From Symbiodinium natans (Eukaryota > Sar > Dinophyceae > Suessiales > Symbiodiniaceae), in NCBI GenBank assembly GCA_905221605.1, contig CAJNDS010002330.1, forward strand, positions 294,576 to 356,575: 62,000 nt of DNA, given 5' to 3'. Below the pieces are notes generated by a model. The model was not told where the DNA came from. It did not search any database and was given only the letters and a program-made list of their open reading frames with translations. Position 1 is the stretch's first letter. Every line of letters begins with the position of its first letter. The translations under genes and the position numbers were made by a program. This document shows, piece by piece, positions 33,475 to 41,170 of this stretch.

Positions 33475-35915
33475 GTCACTCCTTAAAAGCGACGTGCCTG
33501 AGCTGGACTTCCAAGTTCGGTGTGAGTGATCGGACTCAGACTGTGCTGGGTCGGCACTGCAAGTGCGCCGCAACATCCGATGCTGCGTATGCAAGGGATC
33601 TGTGCGTAGGGCCAACGCGTGAACTGCAAGGCGTCATCCAAGAGGTTGCAAGTGGGAATTTCTGTCCCGACGAAGCCAGATCCAGATTTTTTTAGATTTC
33701 CTCCTGAGCCACCGCGTGCAGTAGTAGAGGTCAAGGACGTGCAGAAACAGCAGGATGAGCTGGAGGAGGGTGAGGTGGAGGCTGACGAAGGCGAGACCAC
33801 GCCTGACACCAGTCTTGCCAGCCCGCCGAGTGATAGTGAGTCCTTTTCTTCCTGTTCTTCGGGCGAAGAGGGCAGCAGCGATAGCGATGAAGGGTCTTCC
33901 GACCAAGCCCCGACCAAAAAGTCGCGAGGCCAAAGGCCGCCAAACGCAGAGGCTCAGGTGTGGTGGGTGCACCGCAGGTCGAAGATGCTGCACCTGGTCA
34001 AGGGCCAGGAAAACATGTCTGTTGAAGTACAGGTTTTTGAATGTGGCCGATCTGTGTCGGACACTTGCAGACCTGCCGAAGAGGCAGACGCGGAAGGTCA
34101 TGTGTGTAGCACATGCAGGAAGAACATGTGACCGATGTCGGTTACATAAAAGAAGAGTCCCACATGGTGGGTGCACCAAGTGGCACGGGCGGAGATGCTC
34201 ATGCGTAGGTGCAGGCGTTATTCGCGCCGTACTCCTGTGGAGCAACAGGAGTGAGTTGTCAAGCGTGATGAAGCTGAGTTTTGTATCGCAGCCTGAGTGT
34301 TCGAGTTTGCAATCCTTGCGAGTCTTTGTGGGCTTGTGCGAGCGTGTTGCAAGCTACGTGTGTGTTTGCGTGCTATTACGATAACAAAAATAGTAGAAAT
34401 AATAATAATCATAATAGCAATAAAGCCAATAAAAACAAAACTCACAAGTAATAATAATGATAATAATAATAGTAGTAATAGTACTGTTTGTTATGATACT
34501 AATCGTAGTAAGAATAATAAACATGCTAATAATGGTTATAATAATAGTAATAGTAATAGTAACAAATAATAATAGTAATAATCATAGTAATAATCATAAT
34601 AATAATCATAGTAATAATAATAGTAAGAATAATAGTAATAATAATAGTAATAGTAGTAGTAATAACAATAGTAATCATAATAGTAATCATAATAGTAATC
34701 ATAATAGCAATAATAAGAGTAGTAGTAGTAATATCAAGAATAATCAAGATAACAAAATCCATATTAATTTTAATACTAGTAATCCAAATGCTTTTAAAAA
34801 TGATCCTTGAACCCTAAGCCAAGAAGCCGCGGAGAGGCCACTCCTATTGAGATCTTCGCCTACATCCTCTACTGGATTCTGGCAACCATTCTCGCCGACT
34901 GGCCGCAGACTGTTCAGGGTTTGGAGTTCAGGTGCTTTTTGTTTTTTTATATTAATAGCTGGAGGAGAATGGTTTATGGTCTCAGGGTTTATAGATCTTG
35001 GCTTCCAGGGTTTTCAGGCTTCAGGGTCTGGGGCTTCACGGAAAGGTCCGTTGGCCACGGTGTGAAGGTTAAGCTTTCAAGATCAATCACAAGTGCCATG
35101 GCATTGTGCATTGGCATCCTTGGCAGCGGTCCTAGCCTGCGGGCTTGCGGCCTTGCTGGCAACTTTGAAGAAGACGTGGTCTCCTTTGCACCGGGACAAC
35201 CGTGCTGAGCCAGAAAAGCCGTGCTTGCATAGAAGCCAAGAGTCGCCCCCCAAGCCCAAAAACCCACAAACCCCTTGACCCCGAAATGCCTGAACCCTAA
35301 ATTCCCAAACCCCCACAAAACCAGCCCCTCAACCCAGGTCTCCCTGATGATCTGGCGGGCCAAGAAGCAGCTCGCGAAGATGCTTGCGCCTCGCCGGGAA
35401 CCAGATTGGAAGAGCTTGAGCAGCTGTTCTAGGGCTTTTAGAGCTTGGTTCGGGTGTCAGACGTTTAGGGTTACAGGCTTGAATTGAGGTTTTAGGGTTT
35501 TAGGGTTTTTGGGGGTGTTGGGTTTTAAGGCCTCCGCCCAAAACCCGTCACCCAAACATACTTGGTGTCCGATGGGAAATCGGGACAAGGAGCCCCCTAA
35601 GTCTACCTCCCCGGGACCCTAAACCCTAAACCCCAAACCCCAAACCCCAAACCCCAAACCCTAAACCCTAAACCCCAAACTAGCTGCCTTTGTTGAGGAG
35701 AAGTGGCGCGTGCTGGATGAGGAGGAGGCCGCCAAGGCTCCCAAGGAGGCTATGGAGGAGGCCACCGACAAGGCTGAGGAGAGAGAAGGCCGGAGGGTTT
35801 AGGGTTTAGGGTTTAGGGTTTAGGGTTTCGGGTCCCTAGCGCTAAACCCTAAACCCTAAACCCTAAACCCTAACCCCTCAAAACCCTCTGTGCAGGCGCT
35901 GCTGCCGCCATCTGA
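18870..35915 (+). CDS. FTR1-type high-affinity iron permease, 25 micro-exons
   Basis: Predicted membrane iron permease (FTR1 family, usually partnered by a ferroxidase). Twenty-five exons listed separately join into 379 codons plus TGA without a frame break, the usual length for the family. N-terminal signal peptide MSSTRALLLAAVLGLAQ; Cys-rich extracellular segment (exons 2-3); helix with the first RExxE motif, RESLE (exon 5); second motif REGLE restored across the exon 13/14 junction; later helices; conserved FGWQDQ (exon 21); acidic, Lys-rich cytosolic tail (exon 24). Donors are 17 GC, 6 GA and one GT or GC; acceptors are AG|G except AG|A before exon 20. Introns hold telomere-like arrays, inverted-repeat elements and a decayed recombinase. 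Exon 12 and 24 ends are the least certain. No frameshift is seen, so it looks functional. Confidence 0.86.
19028..19106 (-). repeat. CCCTAAA array in FTR1 intron 1
   Basis: Eleven perfect heptamers. Confidence 0.95.
19176..19228 (+). CDS. FTR1-like exon 2
   Basis: AMPNTTGKICQWGCYDE plus two bases of the next codon. Acceptor TTGAG|G, donor GCCTAC. Start of the Cys-containing extracellular segment. Confidence 0.72.
19643..19760. repeat. inverted-repeat element, family B (FTR1 intron 2)
   Basis: Arms CCACTTGAAGGTTCAGGGGC and GCCCATGAACCTCCAAGTA, with ACCCTA/TAGGGT pairs inside. Confidence 0.8.
20314..20380 (+). CDS. FTR1-like exon 3
   Basis: Reads NMQCAEIYGHVEWIQ followed by VCDCVDE. Three Cys lie in the predicted extracellular N-terminal segment. 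Acceptor CCCAG|G, donor GCCGGC. Confidence 0.75.
20426..20522 (-). repeat. CCCTAAA array in FTR1 intron 3
   Basis: About fourteen perfect heptamers. A second array of the same type lies at 20813-20868, just before exon 4. Confidence 0.95.
20875..20915 (+). CDS. FTR1-like exon 4
   Basis: ATGLRDNVTVAAP plus AG of an Arg codon completed by exon 5. Acceptor AGAG|G, donor GCTTCG. Confidence 0.75.
21089..21155 (+). CDS. FTR1-like exon 5, first RExxE motif
   Basis: ETANIYFSVPAFVVLFRESL then E: a membrane helix with the iron-binding RExxE motif (RESLE). Acceptor GCGAG|G, donor GAGGGA. Confidence 0.9.
21304..21350 (+). CDS. FTR1-like exon 6
   Basis: VVIVLAIIMQFLNKM completes the first membrane helix after RESLE. 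Acceptor CCAG|G, donor GCCCCT. Confidence 0.88.
21623..21671 (+). CDS. FTR1-like exon 7
   Basis: DGLLEERLFYKFRRE, a charged loop before the second helix. Acceptor CCAG|G, donor GCGTGG. Confidence 0.82.
22148..22457 (-). repeat. degenerate CCCTAAA-type repeats, 3' part of FTR1 intron 7
   Basis: C-rich heptamers with CACCTAAA, CCCTGAA and CCCTATCC variants. The 5' part of the same intron (21690-22075) is G-rich TTTAGGG-like, giving a foldback arrangement. Confidence 0.85.
22491..22512 (+). CDS. FTR1-like exon 8 (22 nt)
   Basis: VYVGASL plus one base, a conserved small-residue helix start. Acceptor AAAAG|G, donor GCTTCG. Short, but its join to exons 7 and 9 keeps the frame and the family pattern. 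Confidence 0.75.
22844..23071 (+). repeat. (GGAAGA)n hexamer array in FTR1 intron 8
   Basis: About 38 near-perfect purine hexamers, followed directly by a CCCTAAA array at 23073-23150. Open frames over it (poly Arg-Gly and poly Arg-Lys) are artefacts of the repeat. Confidence 0.97.
23207..23255 (+). CDS. FTR1-like exon 9
   Basis: LLFGVGFLALASLTY, a membrane helix. Acceptor CCTAG|G, donor GCCGCC. Confidence 0.85.
23351..23444. repeat. poly-C tracts
   Basis: Three long C runs separated by GGCAGTG spacers. Such tracts are prone to sequencing and assembly length error. Confidence 0.9.
23826..23872 (+). CDS. FTR1-like exon 10
   Basis: LFEGDNERIFQFCMM, matching the family's LFEG helix. Acceptor CCGAG|G, donor GCCTCC. 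Confidence 0.86.
23934..24033. repeat. inverted-repeat element, family A, intact reference copy (FTR1 intron 10)
   Basis: Arms TTGGGATGTTCCCCCTTATA and TATAAGGGGAACATCCCAA enclose a loop with TAGTACCCCCTATTAATG. 100 bp, no ORF, MITE-like. Other copies: 26504, 38596, 39116, 39549 and 49636. Confidence 0.88.
24759..24820 (+). CDS. FTR1-like exon 11
   Basis: LTCIVLTFLAVNFYKMIYTK, a membrane helix ending in a basic loop. Acceptor CAAG|G, donor GACCGG. Confidence 0.87.
25214..25263 (+). CDS. FTR1-like exon 12
   Basis: EAHERKMKKQMEQTLE, the charged cytosolic loop between the two RExxE halves. Acceptor GCAG|G. The 3' end is ambiguous: a GT donor after 25263 or a GC donor after 25254 both keep the frame. 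Confidence 0.75.
25536..25830. other. pyrimidine-rich AT segment in FTR1 intron 12
   Basis: Short TATA and TCTC microsatellites. Frames are open on both strands but with no recognisable protein. Confidence 0.5.
26271..26314 (+). CDS. FTR1-like exon 13, second RExxE motif (first half)
   Basis: HAFFVLAFTTGLRE plus one base. Acceptor TAAG|G, donor GAGGGG. The motif is completed by exon 14. Confidence 0.9.
26504..26602. repeat. inverted-repeat element, family A (FTR1 intron 13)
   Basis: Arms as in the 23934 copy. The loop reads GTACTAGAATCCCTATTAAG, which is the uninterrupted form of the site that carries a telomere-like array in the 49636 copy. Confidence 0.87.
26953..26999 (+). CDS. FTR1-like exon 14, second RExxE motif (second half)
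   Basis: Completes REG|LE and continues SIVFLVGVISDVK. Acceptor CGCAG|G after a C/T-rich tract, donor GATTCA. Confidence 0.9.
27010..27192 (+). repeat. (ATTTTAGGG)n array in FTR1 intron 14
   Basis: A 9-mer variant of the telomere-like unit, homogenised over about fifteen copies. Confidence 0.92.
27540..27632. repeat. inverted-repeat element, family C (FTR1 intron 14)
   Basis: Arms GTGCTTAAGAACC and GGGGTTCTTAAGCA around an A-rich and T-rich interior with AAGGGTAGTATAAGG. No ORF. Confidence 0.8.
27660..27704 (+). CDS. FTR1-like exon 15
   Basis: DLSSLPLPIITALVL, matching the SLPxP helix of the family. Acceptor TTCAG|G, donor GCCCGC. Confidence 0.87.
27998..28386 (-). repeat. (CTAAACCC C)n 8-mer array in FTR1 intron 15
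   Basis: About 45 copies of an octamer variant (CCCCTAAA) of the telomere-like unit, with scattered 7-mers. Confidence 0.95.
28659..28687 (+). CDS. FTR1-like exon 16
   Basis: VGCIFFQGT plus AA of a Lys codon. Acceptor GCGAG|G, donor GCCCCT. Fits between the exon 15 helix and DWFMR. Confidence 0.72.
29681..29768. repeat. inverted-repeat element, family B (FTR1 intron 16)
   Basis: Arms CCACTTGAAGGTTCATGGGT and ACCCATGAACCTCCCAGT. Short loop. Confidence 0.8.
29811..29962 (-). repeat. mixed CCCTAAA / CCCCAAA array
   Basis: Interleaved CCCTAAA and CCCCAAA heptamers, 3' part of FTR1 intron 16 next to exon 17. Confidence 0.9.
29978..30016 (+). CDS. FTR1-like exon 17
   Basis: GLKVDWFMRISA plus GT of a Val codon. 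Acceptor CCCAG|G, donor GCTGCC. Confidence 0.86.
30451..30502 (+). CDS. FTR1-like exon 18
   Basis: LMSIAAGFFSSSMHQLQ, the family's AGxFxxxxHxLQE helix. Acceptor CCGAG|G, donor GAGGGA. Confidence 0.88.
30666..30809. repeat. family B variant with internal repeats, ends at exon 19
   Basis: Starts GTGAAGAAGGTTCATGGTAC and contains four ACTTAATGACCCA-like internal repeats. Its right end supplies the CCCAG acceptor of exon 19, so the element forms the 3' end of the intron. Confidence 0.65.
30810..30834 (+). CDS. FTR1-like exon 19 (25 nt)
   Basis: ELDVFGVW plus one base. Acceptor CCCAG|G, donor GCCCGC. Together with exon 20 gives the W-x-CC segment of the family. Confidence 0.72.
31410..31441 (+). 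CDS. FTR1-like exon 20
   Basis: Completes an Asn codon then CCNDKTNRFF. Acceptor CGCAG|A (the only AG|A seen), donor GCTCCA. Confidence 0.75.
31686..31800. repeat. single inverted-repeat element in FTR1 intron 20
   Basis: Arms AGGATGCCCAGTAGTACC and a partner ending GGTTACTGGGCAGCCT, with AAAAAGGGG/CCCCTTT inner pairing. No ORF; one copy seen. Confidence 0.65.
32155..32190 (+). CDS. FTR1-like exon 21
   Basis: VLMRAIFGWQDQ, the strongly conserved FGW segment near the C-terminus of FTR1. Acceptor GCAG|G, donor GCCCAC. Confidence 0.9.
32993..33067 (+). pseudogene. Ser-rich short ORF, possible 5' remnant of the recombinase element
   Basis: Reads MANLEEQSTTSSSSSSSNSS then DDDA-stop. It resembles the Ser-rich, Asp-ending start of the 56510 ORF and lies upstream of the recombinase remnant. 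Low-complexity similarity is weak evidence. Confidence 0.3.
33408..33472 (+). repeat. (CT)n microsatellite
   Basis: About 32 CT dinucleotides directly abutting the 5' break of the recombinase remnant. Confidence 0.97.
33475..34131 (+). pseudogene. truncated, frameshifted tyrosine recombinase remnant (FTR1 intron 21)
   Basis: The first part reads SHSLKATCLSWTSKFGVS then TVLGRHCKCAATSDAAYARD and matches box II, LGRH and the nucleophile Tyr region of the 56840-59023 recombinase. After a frame change near 33660-33690 it continues with an acidic Ser-rich stretch and a C-terminal tail ending CSTCRKNM-stop, like CRTCKRNM-stop in the intact copy. Everything before box II is lost and replaced by a CT microsatellite. 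It is an independent, older copy of the same element family, now intronic. Confidence 0.82.
34384..34770. repeat. (AAT/AGT)n-rich trinucleotide block
   Basis: ATAAT/AGTAAT words over about 380 bp. Open frames here (poly Asn-Ser) are repeat artefacts. Confidence 0.9.
34837..34881 (+). CDS. FTR1-like exon 22
   Basis: ATPIEIFAYILYWIL, the last conserved helix with YW. Acceptor GAGAG|G, donor GCAACC. Preceded by the 2.6-kb intron 21. Confidence 0.88.
35338..35373 (+). CDS. FTR1-like exon 23
   Basis: VSLMIWRAKKQL: end of the helix and start of the basic cytosolic tail. Acceptor CCCAG|G, donor GCGAAG. Confidence 0.8.
35698..35782 (+). CDS. FTR1-like exon 24
   Basis: Starts EKWRVLDEEEAAKAPKEAME: acidic, Lys/Ala-rich cytosolic tail, probably helical. 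Acceptor TTGAG|G. The 3' end (donor GAGAAG) is chosen so that exon 25 gives a stop. Confidence 0.75.
35896..35915 (+). CDS. FTR1-like exon 25, stop codon
   Basis: Acceptor GTGCAG|G, then AAAAI and TGA at 35913-35915. Very short, so the call rests on frame and position. Confidence 0.6.
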
Positions 35916-37065
35916 AGTGCAACGTGCTTCACCCAAACGGTGGCACTTGAGCTTCAAGCCTGGGGGCTTTTGGGGGGTAGAGGGTTTAGGGTTGAGGGTT
36001 TTGAGGGTTGAGGGTTTAGGGTTGAGGGTTTTTAGGGTTTAGGGCTTAGGGCTTAGGGTTTAGGGTAGAGGGTTTAGGGTTGAGGGTTTTTAGGGTTTAG
36101 GGTTTAGGGTTTAGGGTTGAGGGTTTAAAGGGATTTAGGGCTTTAAGGGGGGGGGGGGGGGGGGGGGAGGTGGGGGTTTTGAGTGGTTTGGGCGAGCATG
36201 GTTGATCTCAGGGTTGAGGGTTTCAGGGCTCAGGGGGTTCATGGTCGAGGCTTTCGAGGGCCGTTTAAGGAAAGAGCGGTGCTACGGCTTCGGGCTGGGT
36301 TTGCTGCAGTTGAGTAGGGCTTCTGCTTTCGGGTTCACTTCAAACGCTGTACAAGCCTCTAAGAATCTTGGGCCTGGGTGTTGCGAGCGGATGCGAGCGG
36401 GTTGTCCCCAAGCCTAAGCCCTGTGAGGGTGCAGACTTTAGGGTTTCTTTCTTGAGCTGCGCTTGACCTGAAGAAAGGCAGGGTCTGCCCCAAGCAAAAC
36501 CTCCAGGCTTGTTAGGGTTTCTGTTTTTTTCCAGTGCGTTCATTTTCCACGCCACTGTGGATCACCAGACTGGCGCTGCACTATGCACGTGTTGGCCGAC
36601 TCTGGACGCCCTTGCTGTCTGAGGGTAGCTAAGGAGCTGCCCTAGGCCCGTTCATCCTTTTTACGGGCATCTCTTGAGCGCACGCGGCCCTCCAAGGCAA
36701 CCCAGCAACCAGGCGCGTGGAGGTAGCGAGCCTCCTTGAGTCCTTGGAGGGCCTCGTGCTTTGTGGGTGCATTGCGGGAAATCTCGTTCTGAGGGCTCCG
36801 AAGTTGTAAAAGGTGGCTCGGTGCAGGGCGGCTGGACAGCTCTAGTCGCTTCGAGCGTTTAGTGGTGAGACCTGGCCCCCACCCTAAACCCTAAACCCTC
36901 AACCCTACGTCCCTAGAGCCCTAAAAACCCCAAAAGCCCGAGACCCCAAGCCCAAGAATTCCTAAAGCACTCGAGCCGAAAGGCCCCAAAACCTCAAGGA
37001 TCGATCCCAACTGCCCAAGCGCCCTCCACAGGCCCGAAGCACTGCTTCAGCTCCAGGCCGTAACC
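35916..37065. other. FTR1 3' flank, no gene recognised
   Basis: G-rich TTTAGGG-like words up to about 36135, a poly-G run at 36147-36167, then mixed GC-rich sequence with no exon I can place. Confidence 0.45.
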
Positions 37066-37192
37066 CTACCTGGAGGTTCATGGGGAGCTATCAGTAGGGT
37101 TATAAAGTACCCAAAGTAGGGTTATAACCAGTTCTAAGTAGAGCTACCCTACTTATAACCCCACTGGAAACTACCCATGAACCTCCAAGTAA
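37066..37192. repeat. inverted-repeat element, family B
   Basis: Arms CCTGGAGGTTCATGGGGA and CTACCCATGAACCTCCAAGT, inner TAGGGTTATAA / TTATAACCCCA pairs. Confidence 0.82.
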
Positions 37193-38195
37193 GCCCCGAA
37201 CTCCTTCTTTGGGGTTTGGGGTTTTGGGTTTAGGGTTTAGGGTTTAGGGTTTGGGGTTTGGGGTTTGGGGTTTAGGGCCTGCAACTCCAAGCCGAATAGA
37301 CTTAAATCCTTTACCCCCAAAACCTTTAAGCCCTAAAAGCCCAAAACCCTAAATACCCTAAACACCCTAAACCCTAAACCCTAAACAGCCAAGACATGTC
37401 AGCTGCCATTGGCCCCCTGCACCGTCGCCCATCATGGCCTCCGGTCCACGGCGGACCATGGACGCCGTGTTTGGTTTAAGACAGGGTTAGGGTTTAGTTT
37501 TTGGGTTTTTGGGTTTAGGGTTTAGGGTCTAGGGTTTAGGGGGTTTGAAGAGTTTTCAGGGGCCCGTAGCTCTAAACTACGCAACTTCATACACCCCTTC
37601 AAACCTGTGAGAGGTAAAACTGAACCCTGACCAGGGTTTAGGGTGCAGGAAGTAGGGGCTTTGGGGGAGGTGATGCCGGACGTCTGGTTTTGCCCGCCCT
37701 CGGGCTTATTTTTCTGTTTTGTATGTTTATTTACCAACCCTCGGTGTGGGGTTGTTAGAGTTTTCCCTGGAGTGCCCAAGCCCAGAGTGTCCCCTGGAGT
37801 GCCCAACCCCAGAGTATCTGTCCGTACCCAGCGAGGGTGGGGATGTTCGAAGTAAAAACAATCTAATTGAAGTTTTTGCTTCCTGAGCCCTAAACCCGTT
37901 TAGGGTTTAGGGTTTAGGGTTTAGGGTATTTCCACAGCACGTCTTGGAAGTTTGCTGCGTGGTCCTAGAAGCGTCTGCCGTCGACCGTTTTGTGCCAGCA
38001 TCGCCCCGTTCCATTGCACCTCATTTATCAAGGACCCTTCAGGCTTTAGGATTCGAAGGACAACGGGCCCGAAATCCTAACCCCCACAAACCCAGGTAAA
38101 GAGCTTTGAGCACCAGCTCCGAACCCTAAACCCCTAACCCCTGGTCCGCACGTATGCCGTAACAATCACAAAATCAATCAAAAAAATGAATACAT

Positions 38196-38262
38196 GTACA
38201 TATATATATGCACATATATATATGTATATATATATATGTATATATATATATACATACTTTGT
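38196..38262. repeat. (TA)n-rich microsatellite
   Basis: TATATATG/CATATATA alternation over about 65 bp. Confidence 0.9.
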
Positions 38263-38595
38263 TTTATCATATCTTAAACTCCCCATGAGCCTTCAAGTGC
38301 AGCCCGAAGGCCCCAAAAGGACGTGAGACTCAAGGGTCCGTGTCGCGACACCCAGCTTCTTTGGCCGTGGTCTTTCGCCAATTCGGTGAAGATCCGGCAA
38401 GGAGCGTAGGGTGTAGGGAGTAGGGCAGTAGGAGGTTTTCACCCAGCTCTCGCGGAGACATCGATTTGTAATTGGTGCGTGACCGCCGCCGGCCCCTGCG
38501 GATCCGAGGAAGCAGAATCGCTTTCCAGCGGCAGGCACATAGTGCTCTCGTTTTCGACAACAGCAGCCATGGCCCTAAGCCCTAACTCCAAAAAC

Positions 38596-38681
38596 TTGGG
38601 ATGTTCCCCCTTATACTAACAGTCCTTAGTCGGACTATAATCCCTATTCAGGACTGTTCGTATAAAGGGGGAACATCCCAA
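38596..38681. repeat. inverted-repeat element, family A
   Basis: Arms TTGGGATGTTCCCCCTTATA and TATAAAGGGGGAACATCCCA, short loop with AATCCCTATTC. No telomere-like insert. Confidence 0.87.
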
Positions 38682-39115
38682 CCTGAAACCCCGAGCTTCC
38701 GGTGTAAAATTCAGATGGCTGCGGCTTGGCGACTTTCAGGAATTTCGTTTTCAGGTTTTGAGGTTTGGGGTTCAAAAATGCTTCTCAGGCTCCACGACGC
38801 CCCAAGCTCCAGGTTGCAACTCGGACCGACCCGAAACCCTAAACGCTAAACGCTAAACCCTAAACCTTAAACCCTAAACCCTAAACCCTAAACCCTAAAC
38901 CCTAAACCCGAAACCCTAAACCCAAAACCCGAAACCCTAAACCCTAAACCGCTCTTGGGGGCCCCCTGCTTTCTCGGATGCGCTTTCTGACTTGTACATG
39001 TCCGGGGCGCGCCGCGCTTTCTTGCAAGAGTTCATGGATGTTCGTTGCCTTCGGTCGTCCTTGACGACCAGCCCAACTCGAAGAAAAAGGAGCCCTAAGC
39101 CCTGAACCCTAAATA

Positions 39116-39260
39116 TTGGCATTTTCCCCCTGAAACAAGCAGTCCTTAGTAGGGATGACAGTACCCCCTATTTCAATCCCTAAACCCTAAACCCTAAACC
39201 CTAAACCCTAAACCCTAAACCCTAAATCAAGGGCTGTCAGTATAAAGGGGAACATCCCAA
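39116..39260. repeat. family A element with an internal CCCTAAA array
   Basis: Diverged left arm TTGGCATTTTCCCCCTGAAA and right arm TATAAAGGGGAACATCCCAA. Between them, after TTTCAATCCCTA, seven CCCTAAA units (39178-39226) precede TCAAGGGCTGTCAG. Confidence 0.85.
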
Positions 39261-39365
39261 CCTAAACACCCTGAAGCCCCAAAGTCCTGCTCCGCAACCT
39301 GCTGAAGCCTGATCTAAACCATCCGCCCGTTCCTTCAGCCCCCAAAAAACTTTCTAAGCCCTAAA

Positions 39366-39382
39366 CCCTAAACACAAAAACC

Positions 39383-39442
<60 letters not shown>

Positions 39443-39447
39443 ACCCT
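39366..39447 (-). repeat. (AACCCTC)n variant array
   Basis: About eleven CCCTCAA heptamers flanked by ordinary CCCTAAA units. Confidence 0.92.
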
Positions 39448-39548
39448 AAACCCTAAACCCTAAACCCTAATCCTAAACCCCCCAAAAAACTCCTCAACCC
39501 AAGCATCGGCACAGCTTCACATCACGTCGGAGCCTCGAATCCCATGTC

Positions 39549-39902
39549 TTGGCACGCTGCCCCCTTCTGTAAGCCCGTCCTTCATTGGGATTCTATAGTA
39601 CCCCCTAAACCCTAAACCCTAAACCCTAAACCCTAAACCCTAAACCCTAAACCCTAAACCCTAAACCCTAAACCCTAAACCCTAAACCCTAAACCCTAAA
39701 CCTAACCCTAAACCCTAAACCCTAAACCCTAAACCCTAAACCCTAAACCCTAAACCCTAAACCCTACACCCTACACCCTACACCCTACACCCTAAACCCT
39801 AAACCCTAAACCCTAAACCCTAAACCCTAAACCCTAAACCCTAAACCCTAAACCCCCCGTCTATTCCTATTAAGCGCTGTTGGTATAAGGTGGAACATCC
39901 CA
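39549..39902. repeat. family A element carrying a long CCCTAAA array
   Basis: Left part ..CAGTCC-like TCCTTCATTGGGATTCTATAG then TACCCCCTA, continuing directly into about 35 CCCTAAA units (39606-39856, with a CCCTACA patch), then TATTAAGCGCTGTTGGTATA and GTGGAACATCCCA. The array is nested in the element loop. Confidence 0.75.
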
Positions 39903-39935
39903 TGTCCCCAGAGGCCCGCGCTCTGACCCCCGGTG

Positions 39936-39985
39936 CAGGCGTCGCGTGCCTGGGCCAAGGCCCTGCCGCTTCTGGCCGGGGAGGC
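39936..39985 (+). other. exon-like island of an unidentified gene
   Basis: TGCAG|GCG.. reads ASRAWAKALPLLAGE before GAG|GCC. A further island at about 40513-40557 reads ASAVAATTSMVTLPW. Both are GC-rich with AG|G starts and suggest another micro-exon gene or 5' exons I cannot connect. Confidence 0.3.
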
Positions 39986-40589
39986 CCCAGGGCGCCGGAA
40001 GAGAAGGAAACGCTGTAGGGTTTAGGGTTTAGGGTTTACTATGGGGGGTCGGAAGAAGTACGAGTTGTATTCCCTTCTGGTCCCTTTGTAGTTATACTAA
40101 ACTTAACCCCCCCCGAAGCCCTGTTCTAAGCCCTGTTCTAATTATTAAAGCCCCTGTTATACTACAACATGATTTCTAATAGGTAGAGAAGGTAGGACAA
40201 CTCGTGCAGAATAGGTATATAATGGGTCAACAACAGGACCCAACAACAAAGGGCCCGTGTCGGCGGTCCATGCTTTAGACCCTAGACATGCGTCGCGCGG
40301 TGTTTAGCATCCATATCGATCGCTGTGGACCCATATCCCGAGACCAACCCTGACGTCTAAACCCAGCTAAAGCGCCCTTACCCTAAACCCCTAACCCCTA
40401 AGCCCTTGCTTAACCCCCCCCCCCTAACTAAAGCGCCCTTATCCTAAATCCCTAACCCCCTAAGCCCTTGCTTAACCCCCCCCCCCCCCAGTCACCTGCG
40501 ACATGTGCAAGGCTTCTGCTGTGGCCGCCACGACGTCCATGGTGACGCTGCCCTGGGAGCGCGCTGTGGCTGTGTGGGGCTCCCGGCTA

Positions 40590-40926
40590 GGGTTTAGGGT
40601 TTAGGGTTTAGGGTTTAGGGTTTAGGGTTTAGGGGTTTAGGGGTTTAGGGGTTTAGGGGTTTAGGGGTTTAGGGGTTTAGGGGTTTAGGGGTTTAGGGGT
40701 TTAGGGGTTTAGGGGTTTAGGGGTTTAGGGGTTTAGGGGTTTAGGGGTTTAGGGGTTTAGGGGTTTAGGGGGGTAGGGGTTTAGGGGTTTAGGGGTTTAG
40801 GGGTTTAGGGGTTTAGGGGTTTAGGGGTTTAGGGGTTTAGGGGTTTAGGGGTTTAGGGGTTTACGGGTTTACGGGTTTACGGGTTCACGGGTTTACGGGT
40901 TTACGGGTTTACGGGTTTAGGGGTTT
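40590..40926 (+). repeat. TTTAGGG then TTTAGGGG array
   Basis: Six heptamers followed by about 35 octamers (AGGGGTTT), with a TTTACGGG patch at 40860-40915. Confidence 0.96.
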
Positions 40927-41170
40927 AAAGTTTAGGGAGCGCCTGTCTCTTGCCAGCTTTGGGGGCTTTTTTTGGGCGGTTTGGGGCTTGGGATTCTAGG
41001 GCTTGAGGGTTTTTTTTTTTTCTTTTGGGGGGTTGAGGGTAGACTCCGTGCTAAAGGTTCTCGTCTCGCTATACACCCTGAGTACCGCGTTCATCTTGAG
41101 ACGCGACCTTGCTGTAGAGAAACCCCAAGCCCACTCAAACTCAAAAGCCCACTTGTCTGGAAGCCAACAC

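Noticed and set aside
33634-34245. 203-aa - strand ORF opposite the recombinase remnant
   Set aside because: The + strand matches the intact recombinase tail, so the - strand frame is a shadow.
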